In this document: in pieces, positions 38,288 to 47,822 of the stretch
Numbering within the stretch: the stretch's first letter is position 1
Layout: each line of letters opens with the position of its first letter
NCBI GenBank assembly: GCA_963820545.1
Contig: CAWGAJ010000001.1
Coordinates: 1,798,001-1,862,000 of the forward strand
DNA length: 64,000 nt
Source: CAWGAJ01 sp963820545
Lineage (GTDB): Bacteria > Planctomycetota > Planctomycetia > Pirellulales > Thermoguttaceae
Direction of reading: 5' to 3'
Position numbers and translations under genes: made by a program
The notes under the pieces: model-generated
What the model was told of the DNA's origin: nothing
What the model saw: only the letters and a program-made list of their open reading frames with translations
Database searches by the model: none

Positions 38288-38668
38288 TTACCCTCTCGTT
38301 CTTTTTTGCTGGTTGATAAGTCTATGGATTTGGTCTATTTCTTCGTGTGGGACGTGTTCGTGCTTCAGCAGATGCGAGACCAATTCGGCCGCGGACCCGC
38401 CGAAAACCCGTTCAATGAGATCCTGGGTGGCGATTCGTTTTACCTTGTCTTCCTTGACTGTTGGGTAGAAGACGAACGTTCGCTCCTGAACATCGTGCCG
38501 TATGGCCCCTTTTGCCTCTAGCTTTCTGAGCAACGTTTGCACCGTGCTATGGGCGATCGGTTCGCTTTGATTGAGTGCCTCGGTTATTTCTCGGGCGCTG
38601 GCCCGGCCTTTTTCCCAAAGCACCTGCATGATTTTCATCTGGACCCTTCCCAGTCGAAGAGAACCCAT
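38288..38668 (-). CDS. BlaI/MecI-family transcriptional repressor (126 aa)
   Basis: ATG 38668 has GGGAGGT upstream. It has the typical winged-helix N-terminus (LGRVQMKIMQVLWEKGRASA, then IAHSTVQTLLRKLEAKGAIR as recognition helix) and a C-terminal dimerisation region (GSAAELVSHLLKHEHV). Family members bind as dimers to palindromic operators and are cleaved after activation of a partnered M56 protease, here the next gene. A palindrome inside its own promoter (38720-38729) is a candidate operator, giving autoregulation of the operon. The target may be envelope stress rather than beta-lactams, as no beta-lactamase is nearby. Confidence 0.93.
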   Translation of the reverse strand: MGSLRLGRVQMKIMQVLWEKGRASAREITEALNQSEPIAHSTVQTLLRKLEAKGAIRHDVQERTFVFYPTVKEDKVKRIATQDLIERVFGGSAAELVSHLLKHEHVPHEEIDQIHRLINQQKRTRG

Positions 38669-38715
38669 GGTTATTACCTCCCAGGCGAAATTGACGGTTC
38701 TTGTTTACTGCGATA

Positions 38716-38744
38716 AATTTACCATGGTAGATTATTTCTGTCAA
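38716..38744 (-). promoter_or_regulatory. Promoter with palindromic operator candidate for blaI-M56
   Basis: On the minus strand TTGACA (38744-38739) is followed by a 17-base spacer and TAAATT (38721-38716), a good sigma-70-type promoter about 48 bases before the BlaI start codon. The perfect 10-base palindrome TACCATGGTA (38720-38729) covers the end of the spacer and the edge of the -10 box. That is where a repressor dimer would block initiation. Confidence 0.6.
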
Positions 38745-39207
38745 GGGGCTGGTCTAAAAAAGTTCAAATCACAATGGGTAAAGACGTTTTGAAACACAAC
38801 AGCCTCTTCAGGTTATGAACCTATTTGCATTTGTTTGGGGATTCTGATGTTTTATGGATTAACTAACGGTGCGTGCCCCTTAAACGCAACTATCGACACA
38901 ACAAAAACTTACAGTCCGAATTGTGTCTTGTAATTTGGGCAGTTTTTTGCCGATTTTGGCAATTTCCGGATGGATTAAATTCCCCCCAATGGCACGCTGT
39001 ATACTAGTATCCTCGACATATATATAAGCCCGTGGTTTTTTAGTGGCAATGAAATGAGAAGGTAGATAAAATAATGGTAATGGTAAGTTATCTGGGGTTG
39101 ATAAATTTCAGTTACTTGTTATCAATTCTCAGGTTACGAGTATTAGGGAACTTGGCACAGCCGCACTGGGTGCCTGGGCTGTTTTTGTATTTTTGGAGAG
39201 TATTAAG
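38745..39207. other. AT-rich divergent intergenic region
   Basis: Apart from the BlaI promoter at its left edge, this stretch holds AT-rich DNA (for example ATATATATAAGCCCG near 39018-39032) that may carry the promoter of the large gene at 39208. No ORF, RNA gene or repeat was recognised. Confidence 0.5.
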
Positions 39208-42200
39208 ATGACTGGAAAACCTGTGATCCGCTTGGCAGTTATTCTACCGACGGCCATTTTGTCTGTGACCATGCTGGTTTATATGCCCGCAGTGGTCTGT
39301 GCAGGATCGCTTGCCGCGCACATCGACAGTTTCACTTCTCCCGATGGCGCCAACTACTTTGCCTTAAGCCTCAAGCCGGAGGGAATTGCGCCTGATAGCC
39401 GGCCGCGCGACGTGTTGGTGATGTTCAACACTTCGGCCAGCCAGACGGGCGAGTTTCGCGCCAAGGCATTAGCAGCACTCCAAGACCTGCTGGCCGCAAT
39501 GCCGGCGGGCGATCGGGTACAACTGATGGCCGTGGATCTCAATGCCGTTGCTTTGACCAACACATTTGTGGATCCAAAAAGCAAGCAGATGACCGATGCC
39601 CTGGCCGAATTAAACGCCCGGGTACCGCTGGGGGCCACGGACATGACAAAAGCCTTGACCGCCGCGGCAGGAAGTTTTGCCGCCGACTCCCAGAATGCCC
39701 GCACGGTGATCTACATCGGCGACGGGCGCAGCGCCGCTAAATTTATTAGCGCGGAGGAAGCCCCTGAACTAATCGGCAAATTGGCCGAGGGCCGGATTTC
39801 CTTTAACAGTTACCTGATCGGCGCCAGGCCGGATTTGCAAATCGTCGGCGTGCTGGCCGGCCAGACGGGCGGAGCGATCATCGAAGATCGTCCCGAAATG
39901 ACTGCCCGGCAAGCCGGCGCTGCCTTAAGCGGCGCCGCTCATGCGGCCGTGTTATGGCCCCAATCGGCCACTTGGCCGGCCGAGATGACGGAAGTCTTTC
40001 CCCAGCGCGCGCCTCCTTTACGAACCGATCGCGATACCGTGTTGATCGGCGCCTTTAAGGGCCCAGGGCCGTTTGCCCTTCAATACACGGTCGAAACTCC
40101 CAGCGGCCCGGAAAAAATTTCTTGCTCCGCCCAACCCGGCGTTTCCGACGATGCCAATAGTTACTTGATGCAATGGGTGGAATATGCCCGCCAAGACAAC
40201 GGCGCGACCTTGCCGTTGGTGGATTCCGCCACTTTGGAAAAAATGCGGGTAGCGACTAATGTAGGGTCTTTGGGCCTCAAGGAATTGGCGCGTCAGGCAT
40301 TGAGCTCGGGCAATCTCGACAATGCCGAGAAACTCATTGGCGAAGCCTTGCGGCAAGATCCCCATGATCCCGAGGCCTTGGCGCTGAAAAGCGCGCTGGG
40401 CAAGAGCCGTCAGGGCGGCGCGGCGGCGGGCGGCGCGACTGTGGCCGCCGAGCAGCCCGCCTCGGGCGGCGCGGACGATTTGAATCTGGTGGGCCCCGGA
40501 CCCGTGATTAACGACAAAGAGGCCGGCGTCATGGCCGAGCGTTTCCAGCAAGAACATAAAATCGTCGCCCAAGTGATCCAGGCCGAGGTACACAACGCCA
40601 TCAATCAAGCCCGCACCCTGATGAGCACCGACGCTGAAGGGGCTATGCAGAACCTTAAGCTGATGCTGGAAAAGGTCCGTCAGGTGGCGGAACTTGCTCC
40701 GGACGTGCGCGACCAGTTGTCCGATCAGTTGCAGACCGCTTTGCGCGAGGCGGCGCGGCGTAAAGTAGAGATCGATAATCGCCGGCAACAGCAGCAGGAA
40801 AGTCTGGCGGCGGCGCGGGAAAGAATGTTGCTTGCCGAGAATTTACTCCACGATCAGCAGAAAGTAAAGCAATTAATGGAGCGGTTCAACTCGTTGATGA
40901 ACGAAGGCAAGTATCACCTGGCCGAAGAGGCGGCCGCGGCCGAGGCGGTCAAGATTGCCCCGCAGGCTCCGGAAACGAACCAGGCCTTATTATTCGCCCG
41001 GACCACGGGATACTATAACGATCAAATGGTCTTAAAAGAAAAGCGGCAAAAGGCCGTGGTCGACACTTTATACCAGGTCGACAAGTCGGATATGCCCTTC
41101 CCCGACGATCCGCCGATCATTTATACCGACGCCGAGACCTGGCAAGAGTTGACCATTCGCCGCAAAGATAGATACAGTTCAATGGACCTGGCCAAACGCG
41201 ACACCGCCGAAAAGAAGATCATGGATGCCTTAAAATCTCCCACCGAGTTGAACTTCGTGGATACTCGGCTCCAGGAAGTGATTGATTATTTAAAAGACTA
41301 TCACAAGATTGAAATTCAACTCGACAACAAGGTCCTCGGCGACTTGGGCATTACTCCGGAATCGCCCATTACCAGGAATCTCAAAGGAGTCTCCTTACGG
41401 TCGGCTTTACGTCTGATGCTCCGAGACTTGGGCCTGACTTACATGATCGAGAACGAAGTGTTGCTGATCACCACGCCGGATGAGGCCGAAAGTCGGCTGT
41501 CCACCAAGGTTTATCCGGTGGCCGATCTAGTAATCCCAGTTCAGACGAACATGATGGGCGGGATGATGGGTGGGATGATGGGCGGCGGCATGATGGGCGG
41601 CATGGGCGGCGGCGGCATGGGTGGCATGGGCGGCGGCGGCATGGGCGGCATGGGCGGCGGCGGCATGGGCGGCGGCGGCATGGGCGGCATGGGTATGTTC
41701 AATGTCCCCCGCGAATTGTTGCCTAACAACCATCCGCTGAATTTGCTGCGCGACAAGCTGCAAAATATCCCCGCTGGAGGCTTCCAGGCCTTTTCCGTCA
41801 AGGATGATCTAGGCACGCCTGCTAAAATCCCAGTTCCGGCAAGCACTGAGACCCCGGCCAAAACATTTGCACAGGCCTCGGCGGCGCCGAAATCAGAAAA
41901 AATTCAAATCGAAATCGCAGCGGGCGATAATCCCGATCGGGTATGGGATAAATACTTCGCCGCGCACACGCCCCAACCGGCGGCCGTGCGCGACGAGGTC
42001 CGCCGGTTGATGAACGAGCAAAAATACGATCAGCTAATCGCCCTGATCAGCGCCGCGCTGCGCCAGCGACAGGCACAGCCCTGGATGTACGAAGCCATGA
42101 GCCTGGCCATGCAAGCCGCCGGCCGTCCCCAGGAAGAGATCGAACGGGCGGTGATGTCGGCCGTCGATTTTTGCGATAATCCCGCCGACCTGCTCTACAT

Positions 42201-43338
42201 CGGCGCGTATCTGATGCGGTTGGGGCTAAACGAGCGGGCGTTGGATATTTTTCGTCAAGTGGCCCGGCAGGATCCTTTGCGGCCCGAGTCTTACATGCTC
42301 GGCCTGAAAGTGGCCCGTGAATTGAACGACCTGGACGGGCTGCGCTGGGCCAGCCTGGGCATTCTTAATCAGGCTTGGACCAAGGATCAAACCCAGGTTT
42401 GGCAGGCCGGCGTGGGCGTGGCCAAAGAAATCCTGGAACGTCTCCAAAAGGAAAAACAGCAGCCGGAAACCGAGGCCTTCCAGAAGGAATTAGATCAGGC
42501 CCTGGCCCGGGATTGCGTGGCGGTCGTTCATTGGACCGGCGACGCGGACGTAGATCTAATGGTCGAAGAACCCACCGGCACCGTCTGCTCGTTGCGCAAT
42601 CCGCGCACCACGGCCGGCGGCGTAATGCTGGGCGACGCCCTCGCGCAAACCGAGAGCGACAATTCCGGCGGCCATTCGCAAGTATACGTCTGCCCGCAAG
42701 GCTTCGACGGCACTTATCGGCTGCTACTGTGGCGCGTTTGGGGAAAGGTAACTTCCGGAAAAGTCTCGGTGGAAGTCATTACCCACTTCCGCGATAAAAA
42801 TGCAGCTCAAGTCAGCCAGAAAATCCCCCTGGATAAAGATCAAGCAATGGTGGTTTTTGAGTTAAAAGACGGGCGCCGCAAGCAGTCGCTCCGCCAGCAA
42901 CAGGTGGCCAACGCGGCAGGCGGACAAATTGCCCTCAATCAACAAATTCTCGCTAAACAAATTGACGACGCAGTGGATTCAAGTTCTCTTAGCAGTCTGT
43001 ATAGCGACCGCAGTGCAATCGCCACCGGCGCCAACGCCGGCGGTTTCGTGCCCGTGACATCTCCGGGCGTGGTGGGCTATCAACCGGTTATCATTGTTTT
43101 GCCCAAGGGACTTAACATGTCGGCCACCGCGGTCGTCTCCGCCGACCGACGTTATGTCCGCGTTACCTGTATGCCTATATTCTCCGGTGTCACCTCAGTC
43201 TCTACGTTTGACATGGTTAGCGGGGCATCCAGCGCGTCAAACGCCGGCACGGGTAGTACGGGCTTCAGCGGCGGCGGCGGCTCCAGCGGCTTGGGTGGCA
43301 GCAGTTCCGGCGGTGGCGGTGGTGGCGGCTCGTTCTAA
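39208..43338 (+). CDS. Giant exported vWA / STN / TPR protein with Gly-Met-rich tract (1376 aa)
   Basis: I prefer ATG 39208 (GGAG nine bases upstream) over the in-frame TTG at 39193. The signal peptide ends around VVCAGS. A von Willebrand A-like domain (about 60-240; PRDVLVMFNTSASQTGEFRA, GDGRS) is followed by TPR and coiled-coil sequence. A secretin-type STN domain follows (about 674-761; LNFVDTRLQEVIDYLKDYHK, VSLRSALRLMLRDLGLTYMI). A tract of GGM/GGGM repeats (41545-41700, about 779-831) comes next, then more TPRs, a beta domain (GDADVDLMVEEPTG) and a Gly/Ser tail. It is probably a periplasmic or surface assembly protein. It overlaps the convergent tsaD by 4 bases. Confidence 0.9.
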   Translation: MTGKPVIRLAVILPTAILSVTMLVYMPAVVCAGSLAAHIDSFTSPDGANYFALSLKPEGIAPDSRPRDVLVMFNTSASQTGEFRAKALAALQDLLAAMPAGDRVQLMAVDLNAVALTNTFVDPKSKQMTDALAELNARVPLGATDMTKALTAAAGSFAADSQNARTVIYIGDGRSAAKFISAEEAPELIGKLAEGRISFNSYLIGARPDLQIVGVLAGQTGGAIIEDRPEMTARQAGAALSGAAHAAVLWPQSATWPAEMTEVFPQRAPPLRTDRDTVLIGAFKGPGPFALQYTVETPSGPEKISCSAQPGVSDDANSYLMQWVEYARQDNGATLPLVDSATLEKMRVATNVGSLGLKELARQALSSGNLDNAEKLIGEALRQDPHDPEALALKSALGKSRQGGAAAGGATVAAEQPASGGADDLNLVGPGPVINDKEAGVMAERFQQEHKIVAQVIQAEVHNAINQARTLMSTDAEGAMQNLKLMLEKVRQVAELAPDVRDQLSDQLQTALREAARRKVEIDNRRQQQQESLAAARERMLLAENLLHDQQKVKQLMERFNSLMNEGKYHLAEEAAAAEAVKIAPQAPETNQALLFARTTGYYNDQMVLKEKRQKAVVDTLYQVDKSDMPFPDDPPIIYTDAETWQELTIRRKDRYSSMDLAKRDTAEKKIMDALKSPTELNFVDTRLQEVIDYLKDYHKIEIQLDNKVLGDLGITPESPITRNLKGVSLRSALRLMLRDLGLTYMIENEVLLITTPDEAESRLSTKVYPVADLVIPVQTNMMGGMMGGMMGGGMMGGMGGGGMGGMGGGGMGGMGGGGMGGGGMGGMGMFNVPRELLPNNHPLNLLRDKLQNIPAGGFQAFSVKDDLGTPAKIPVPASTETPAKTFAQASAAPKSEKIQIEIAAGDNPDRVWDKYFAAHTPQPAAVRDEVRRLMNEQKYDQLIALISAALRQRQAQPWMYEAMSLAMQAAGRPQEEIERAVMSAVDFCDNPADLLYIGAYLMRLGLNERALDIFRQVARQDPLRPESYMLGLKVARELNDLDGLRWASLGILNQAWTKDQTQVWQAGVGVAKEILERLQKEKQQPETEAFQKELDQALARDCVAVVHWTGDADVDLMVEEPTGTVCSLRNPRTTAGGVMLGDALAQTESDNSGGHSQVYVCPQGFDGTYRLLLWRVWGKVTSGKVSVEVITHFRDKNAAQVSQKIPLDKDQAMVVFELKDGRRKQSLRQQQVANAAGGQIALNQQILAKQIDDAVDSSSLSSLYSDRSAIATGANAGGFVPVTSPGVVGYQPVIIVLPKGLNMSATAVVSADRRYVRVTCMPIFSGVTSVSTFDMVSGASSASNAGTGSTGFSGGGGSSGLGGSSSGGGGGGGSF

Positions 43339-44369
43339 GTTGCTTTTATCGAGCGAACCATGCCGGGATATACGTCGAGGTCCAGGTTTTCGCTCAATCC
43401 GGCTTTTAAACGTTCCAGGGCGATCGCGCCCATCACGGCGTTGTCGGTGCAGAGCGGCAACGGGGCGATATGTAAACGGACGTTTTGCAGTCGGGCTTGT
43501 TCGGCTAAGCGCTGCCGTAAGCGGGCATTGGCCGCCACGCCTCCGCCCACGCAGAGCACGCGCAAATCCGTCTTGCTGAGCGCGGCGAAGGCCTTCTCCA
43601 GCAGGCAATCGACTACCGCCTCTTGAAAACTCGCCGCCAGTTCGGCCACTTGCCGGCGGCTCAGCTTCACCCCGGAGAAATCGGGCTTTCCCGGCCCGGC
43701 AATGGTGTAACGCACGGCCGTTTTCAGGCCGCTAAAACTGAAATCAAGCCGCTGGTCGTCATGCAAAAAAGCGCGGGGGAAATTGTAGGCTTGGGGATTG
43801 CCTTCCGCGGCGGCGCGTTGGATGGAAGGACCGCCGGGATAAGGCAAGCCCAGCATGGCCGCTACTTTGTCAAAGGCTTCGCCGGCGGCATCGTCGATGG
43901 TCGCTCCTAACAACTCGAACTCCAAGGGATCGCGGCAGCGGTAGAGACTGGTATGACCGCCGCTGATGATCAAGCCCACGCAAGGAAATACTTCTTCTCC
44001 GGCGGCCAAGCGGCAGGCATAGATATGGGCTTGGAGATGATTGACGGCCACCAAGGGAATATTTTGCGCCAGGCAAATCGCTTTGGCGGCCATAAGTCCC
44101 ACCAGCAACGAACCCGCCAGGCCCGGTGTATTGGCCACGGCCACGGCGTCAATTGTTTTCAAGGTTAGGCCCGCTTTAAGCAGGGCCTCGTCGATTACGG
44201 GTAAAATGCGTTCCACGTGTGCCCGGGAAGCGATCTCCGGCACCACCCCGCTAAAGCGCTGATGTAAAGCGTCTTGCGATGCTACGACCGAAGAGCGCAC
44301 CTCCAGCCCAGCGGAGACGATTGCCGCCGCGGTTTCATCACAGGTGGTTTCCAGGATAAGAATGTTCAT
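43335..44369 (-). CDS. tsaD: tRNA N6-threonylcarbamoyladenosine transferase TsaD
   Basis: TsaD transfers threonylcarbamoyl to A37 of ANN-decoding tRNAs, working with TsaB and TsaE. It is cytoplasmic. I start at MNILILETTCDETA (44369); an ATG three codons earlier is possible. ASKHA motifs are visible: ETTCDETAAA at the start, the metal-binding HxxxH in VAVNHLQAHIYACRL, ISGGHTSLY, and GGGVAANARLR. The length is normal (about 344 aa). The stop overlaps the end of the convergent vWA gene by 4 bases. Confidence 0.97.
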   Translation of the reverse strand: MNILILETTCDETAAAIVSAGLEVRSSVVASQDALHQRFSGVVPEIASRAHVERILPVIDEALLKAGLTLKTIDAVAVANTPGLAGSLLVGLMAAKAICLAQNIPLVAVNHLQAHIYACRLAAGEEVFPCVGLIISGGHTSLYRCRDPLEFELLGATIDDAAGEAFDKVAAMLGLPYPGGPSIQRAAAEGNPQAYNFPRAFLHDDQRLDFSFSGLKTAVRYTIAGPGKPDFSGVKLSRRQVAELAASFQEAVVDCLLEKAFAALSKTDLRVLCVGGGVAANARLRQRLAEQARLQNVRLHIAPLPLCTDNAVMGAIALERLKAGLSENLDLDVYPGMVRSIKAT

Positions 44370-44457
44370 GTGAACCATAAACTGTAAACGCTATAAAACC
44401 GCTCGCGGTTTCGCACTGGACACTACCCACCGCCCACTGCCCACTCGCCTCTATCCC

Positions 44458-45795
44458 CTATTCCTTCGTCTTGGCCAACGCGGTGGTCAAATACTTCACT
44501 GCCATTTGCAACTGTCGGTCGATGAATTCTTTTTGGGATTTCGTGTTATTGTGATTATCAGGGCTGCTTTTACCCTCGGGGCTGGTGCGGAGGATATCGC
44601 GCCCCCGGCGATCTTGAATTAATGCGACCATTTCTTTATCGCTTAGTTTCAACTGAAATCCTTGCTCAGGCATTACGCCCCATTCGTCTTGCTCTTTGGC
44701 GTCGGGAAAGCGATGAATGTTTTTGCCGCTGGGACGATAGTAAGAGGCGGTAGTCAGTTTTAAGGCGCTTTTGCCGTCTTCTAATTCGATCACACTTTGC
44801 ACGCTGCCTTTTCCCCAGGTTCGTTCGCCCATCACTATTGCCTGTTTATGATCTTGCAAACAGGCCGCCACGATTTCGCTCGCACTGGCGCTGTAACGAT
44901 TGACCAGGACGACCAGGGGAAATCCCGCGAAGGTGTCGGGCTTATGGGCGTCCCAGGAGCGTTCGGCCGTACTGCGGCCTTTGGTGCTGACGATGCGTCC
45001 CTCGGAGATGAATAAATCGCTGACCTCGATCGCCGCGTTGAGCAATCCGCCGGGATTGAACCGCAAATCGAGGATCAGCCCGCGCATTTTCTCCGCTTTC
45101 AATTCTTCCAAGGCCCGGCGCAGTTCGCCGGACGTGTCGCGGCTGAAGGCCGTCAGGCGAATGTAACCGATGCGCAAATCCGGATCGAAGAGGAAATCCC
45201 ACTTGCCCTGGTTATTGCGGCGGTAGCCCAGTGCGGTTTCCACATGAATCCACTCGCGCATGACGGTGATATCTTCTTTGTTTTCGCTGCCTGGATGGAT
45301 TACCTTCAGGCTAAGCGATGTTCCTTGCTGGCCTTTGAGCCGCTCGACGGCCTCTTCCAGGCTGAGGTCGTCCGCGCTTTTGCCGTCGATTTCCACGATC
45401 CGGTCGCCCGCCATCAAGCCGGCTTTGTAGGCGGGCGTGCCGTAAATGGGACTGAGGATTTTCAGCTCCCCCTCGTCGATGGTAATCTGAATGCCGATGC
45501 CGCCGAATTCGCTATCTACCGCGGAACGAAAACCTTCGATTTCCTGGGGACTGATGTACGAGGAGTAGGGATCGAGTTTGGCCATCATGCCGCGGATGGC
45601 GGCTTCAATCAATTCCCGGTGATCGACTTCCTTGACGTAATTTCGCTCTACCTGATCGATTGTATCTACCAGGAGTTTGTACGACTCATAATCATTGTCA
45701 TTCTGGGGAGATTGCTGCTCTTTTGGATCAGCAGCCAAGACACTACCCACAAGAAGTCCCGCCAGCAGCAGCATCACCGAAAAACTTCGCCACAT
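44458..45795 (-). CDS. S41 C-terminal processing protease (CtpA type, 445 aa)
   Basis: ATG 45795 has GGAG upstream. A signal peptide (to about VLAAD) is followed by a PDZ domain (about 95-180; IQITIDEGELKILSPIYGTP, GDRIVEIDGKSADDLSLEEA). The S41 catalytic domain follows, with the Ser in NRYSASASEIVAACLQDH and the Lys in GERTWGKGSVQSV, the classical Ser/Lys dyad. It is a periplasmic or secreted tail-specific protease that trims envelope proteins. It is probably transcribed alone. Confidence 0.95.
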   Translation of the reverse strand: MWRSFSVMLLLAGLLVGSVLAADPKEQQSPQNDNDYESYKLLVDTIDQVERNYVKEVDHRELIEAAIRGMMAKLDPYSSYISPQEIEGFRSAVDSEFGGIGIQITIDEGELKILSPIYGTPAYKAGLMAGDRIVEIDGKSADDLSLEEAVERLKGQQGTSLSLKVIHPGSENKEDITVMREWIHVETALGYRRNNQGKWDFLFDPDLRIGYIRLTAFSRDTSGELRRALEELKAEKMRGLILDLRFNPGGLLNAAIEVSDLFISEGRIVSTKGRSTAERSWDAHKPDTFAGFPLVVLVNRYSASASEIVAACLQDHKQAIVMGERTWGKGSVQSVIELEDGKSALKLTTASYYRPSGKNIHRFPDAKEQDEWGVMPEQGFQLKLSDKEMVALIQDRRGRDILRTSPEGKSSPDNHNNTKSQKEFIDRQLQMAVKYLTTALAKTKE

Positions 45796-45965
45796 TAAAA
45801 ATCACTCCTCAATGACCTAACTTTGTTCTGCTAAAAAAGATATTGAAGTATAGTAGAACCCAGGCGCCTTGACAAGTCGATGAATAAACACCGAACAAAC
45901 CTCTTTGATAAATGTTCCCATAACAGATTGGTAGTCGGCCGGTCATGCTTCGGGCCCCCGCCGAA

Positions 45966-46595
45966 TCACACGCGCAGGTGATGGACCCAAGCGGGCGGCA
46001 CGTTGCGCCAGACGGCCTCGCGGCGGAGTTCGTGTCTTTGGAGCACGTTGTGCAAGACGCCTCCGACGCCTTTGAGCCTTTGCCGTTCGGTCGCACGACT
46101 GATGAACATTTTTGCCCGCCGCAAGGCGATATATTCAAAAAAGGAAAATGTCCCGCCCGGCGCTAACAAGTTCAACAGCACCTGCAATATCCTCTCTACC
46201 AACGGCGCGGAAAAATTGTTCAAAGGCAAACCCGAGATGATCAAACTATAGGTCCACTCTTGGGACATTTCTTCCACCGGGCAGTGTAATACCCGCACGC
46301 GGTCGGCCACTGACCGGAAATGCGGATCGCATTGGAAACGGTGCTCCAGGCGGCGCACGAAGGAGTGGTTAAGCTCCACCAGATCCAGATGGTCGGATGG
46401 TTGCAAGGCGCTGATAATGTGACGCGTAACCGCGCCGGTTCCCGGTCCTACTTCGAGGATCCGCCGCGGCGCTGAAGATGGTTCCGCCACATATCGAGCC
46501 AATTCTTTGGCCAAGGGACCGCCACTGGGCAAGATCGCGCCGGTGGTGTGAAAATTCTGCAAAAATTCTCGGAAAAACAAGCCGTATTCAGACAT
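45966..46595 (-). CDS. Class I SAM methyltransferase, phospholipid N-methyltransferase-like (209 aa)
   Basis: ATG 46595 (MSEYGLFFREFLQNFHTTGA) has GAGGTG upstream. The SAM-binding motif ILEVGPGTGAVTRHI is followed by LDLVELNHSFVRRLE (acidic end of motif II) and LIISGLPLNNFSAPLVERIL. The opening FxREFLxNFHTTGAILPSG and the LPLNNF motif resemble PmtA/rRNA-adenine-dimethylase-like phospholipid N-methyltransferases. The substrate is probably phosphatidylethanolamine, but protein or small-molecule substrates cannot be excluded. Confidence 0.82.
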   Translation of the reverse strand: MSEYGLFFREFLQNFHTTGAILPSGGPLAKELARYVAEPSSAPRRILEVGPGTGAVTRHIISALQPSDHLDLVELNHSFVRRLEHRFQCDPHFRSVADRVRVLHCPVEEMSQEWTYSLIISGLPLNNFSAPLVERILQVLLNLLAPGGTFSFFEYIALRRAKMFISRATERQRLKGVGGVLHNVLQRHELRREAVWRNVPPAWVHHLRV

Positions 46596-46736
46596 CAGCG
46601 GCACCTCTCAGGAAAACGGCCGTGACCGTTGCACGACCAAGGCTTACCCGCCGTCAAAACGCCATCACCGTCGATTCACTCAGCCGAGAGACTTGGCGAT
46701 AAGATACCCGGTTCATCCGGCAAATGCAACCGGCCG

Positions 46737-47822
46737 TTATTTTCTGCTGAGGTAGGCGTCGGGGTCCGGCGCGAGGGGTTGGTCGTAAGTTACCTTCACG
46801 GCGGAATTTTTTTTGTCGGCGGAAAGAAAGGCGGCGCCCGGCGTAGTTAGCACCGGAACGCTGTAGTCGGCATAACGACGGGCCGTCACCGGCCGTTCGG
46901 CCTTGTTCCACAATGTCCCCGGTTCTTGAATCTTTGCTTGCTCGTTGGTTACCGGCGGATTCCTGGGTGAATCAAGCTGCGGTTTTAATGCCGCCGGTCC
47001 TTGAATGGCAGCTTGTGCGTTGGTCACCGGGGAATTTTTGGAGAGCTCAACATGCGTTTTTTGTTTAACTTGTTTCTTTGCGCTCACAACCTGCGCCGAA
47101 GGTTTTTCCTTTTTCGTCGCGCTGGCAACCTGCGTTGGAGATTTTTCCTTTGCCGCCAGAGTAGCTTTTGGCTTGTTCTGTTTCGCCAGGTTGCTTGGCT
47201 GCTTGCTCTGAGTAGGCGCCGGTTCGAAATCGAAATAAACATTAAAGAAGTTCGGCAACCTGGCCGCCAATTTATCGGCCTGGGCAGCGACGTCCATCTC
47301 CGGTGGTTTCACGTAAGTGTTCCGGGGAAGCATTTTACCCATTAATGGCGTTTGTAACTGTACTTCATCAATATACGGCAGTCGTACCAAATGGTTCGCC
47401 GTCGAGGGATTGCTGCTTGGCCCCTGAGACATCATATTACTGGCCGTGGAATTCGGCTTCTTTACAATCTCTGCTGACGCAACCTTATTCGATTGTTTGG
47501 CGCCAGCTCCCTTTGCCGCAGCGCGGCTGGATGAGGTATTGGAATGTGTGACAGACTCCGAGGGTGAAATTCTCTCTATTGTACACATCAACCCCGCATA
47601 TTCTTCCGGTTTGAGTATTTCCTTTGCCTTGGCAAAAATTTCAATTCGTTCCGCTGTGGATATTTTGCCGTCCTCCATGGCCGCGATCACCTTATCTTTA
47701 ATATGCTGTCTGGCGGCCAAAGCGGCGGGCCCCATCGATTGAGCAAAACTACTGCCCCATGCTAATCCAACTATCACTGCTACCGACAATCCAAGAAGCA
47801 GAGTTTTCATGCGGATAGGCAT
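46737..47822 (-). CDS. Exported Lys/Ala/Gln-rich protein of unknown function (361 aa)
   Basis: The start at 47822 follows a G-rich Shine-Dalgarno (AGGGGGA). A signal peptide ends at SSFAQS. A helical domain (about 30-85; HIKDKVIAAMEDGKISTAER) is followed by a long low-complexity basic linker with repeated KPSAQVVSAKKQ-like units (about 200-300; SPTQVASATKKEK, PVTNAQA, PVTNEQA). The C-terminus ends DPDAYLSRK. No family is recognised. The repeats suggest an extended, perhaps wall-spanning, segment. Confidence 0.75.
   Translation of the reverse strand: MPIRMKTLLLGLSVAVIVGLAWGSSFAQSMGPAALAARQHIKDKVIAAMEDGKISTAERIEIFAKAKEILKPEEYAGLMCTIERISPSESVTHSNTSSSRAAAKGAGAKQSNKVASAEIVKKPNSTASNMMSQGPSSNPSTANHLVRLPYIDEVQLQTPLMGKMLPRNTYVKPPEMDVAAQADKLAARLPNFFNVYFDFEPAPTQSKQPSNLAKQNKPKATLAAKEKSPTQVASATKKEKPSAQVVSAKKQVKQKTHVELSKNSPVTNAQAAIQGPAALKPQLDSPRNPPVTNEQAKIQEPGTLWNKAERPVTARRYADYSVPVLTTPGAAFLSADKKNSAVKVTYDQPLAPDPDAYLSRK

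Noticed and set aside
41527..41763. A His/Ala-rich minus-strand frame opposite the Gly-Met tract
   Set aside because: It is only the reverse reading of the GGCATGGGC repeats inside the large vWA gene.
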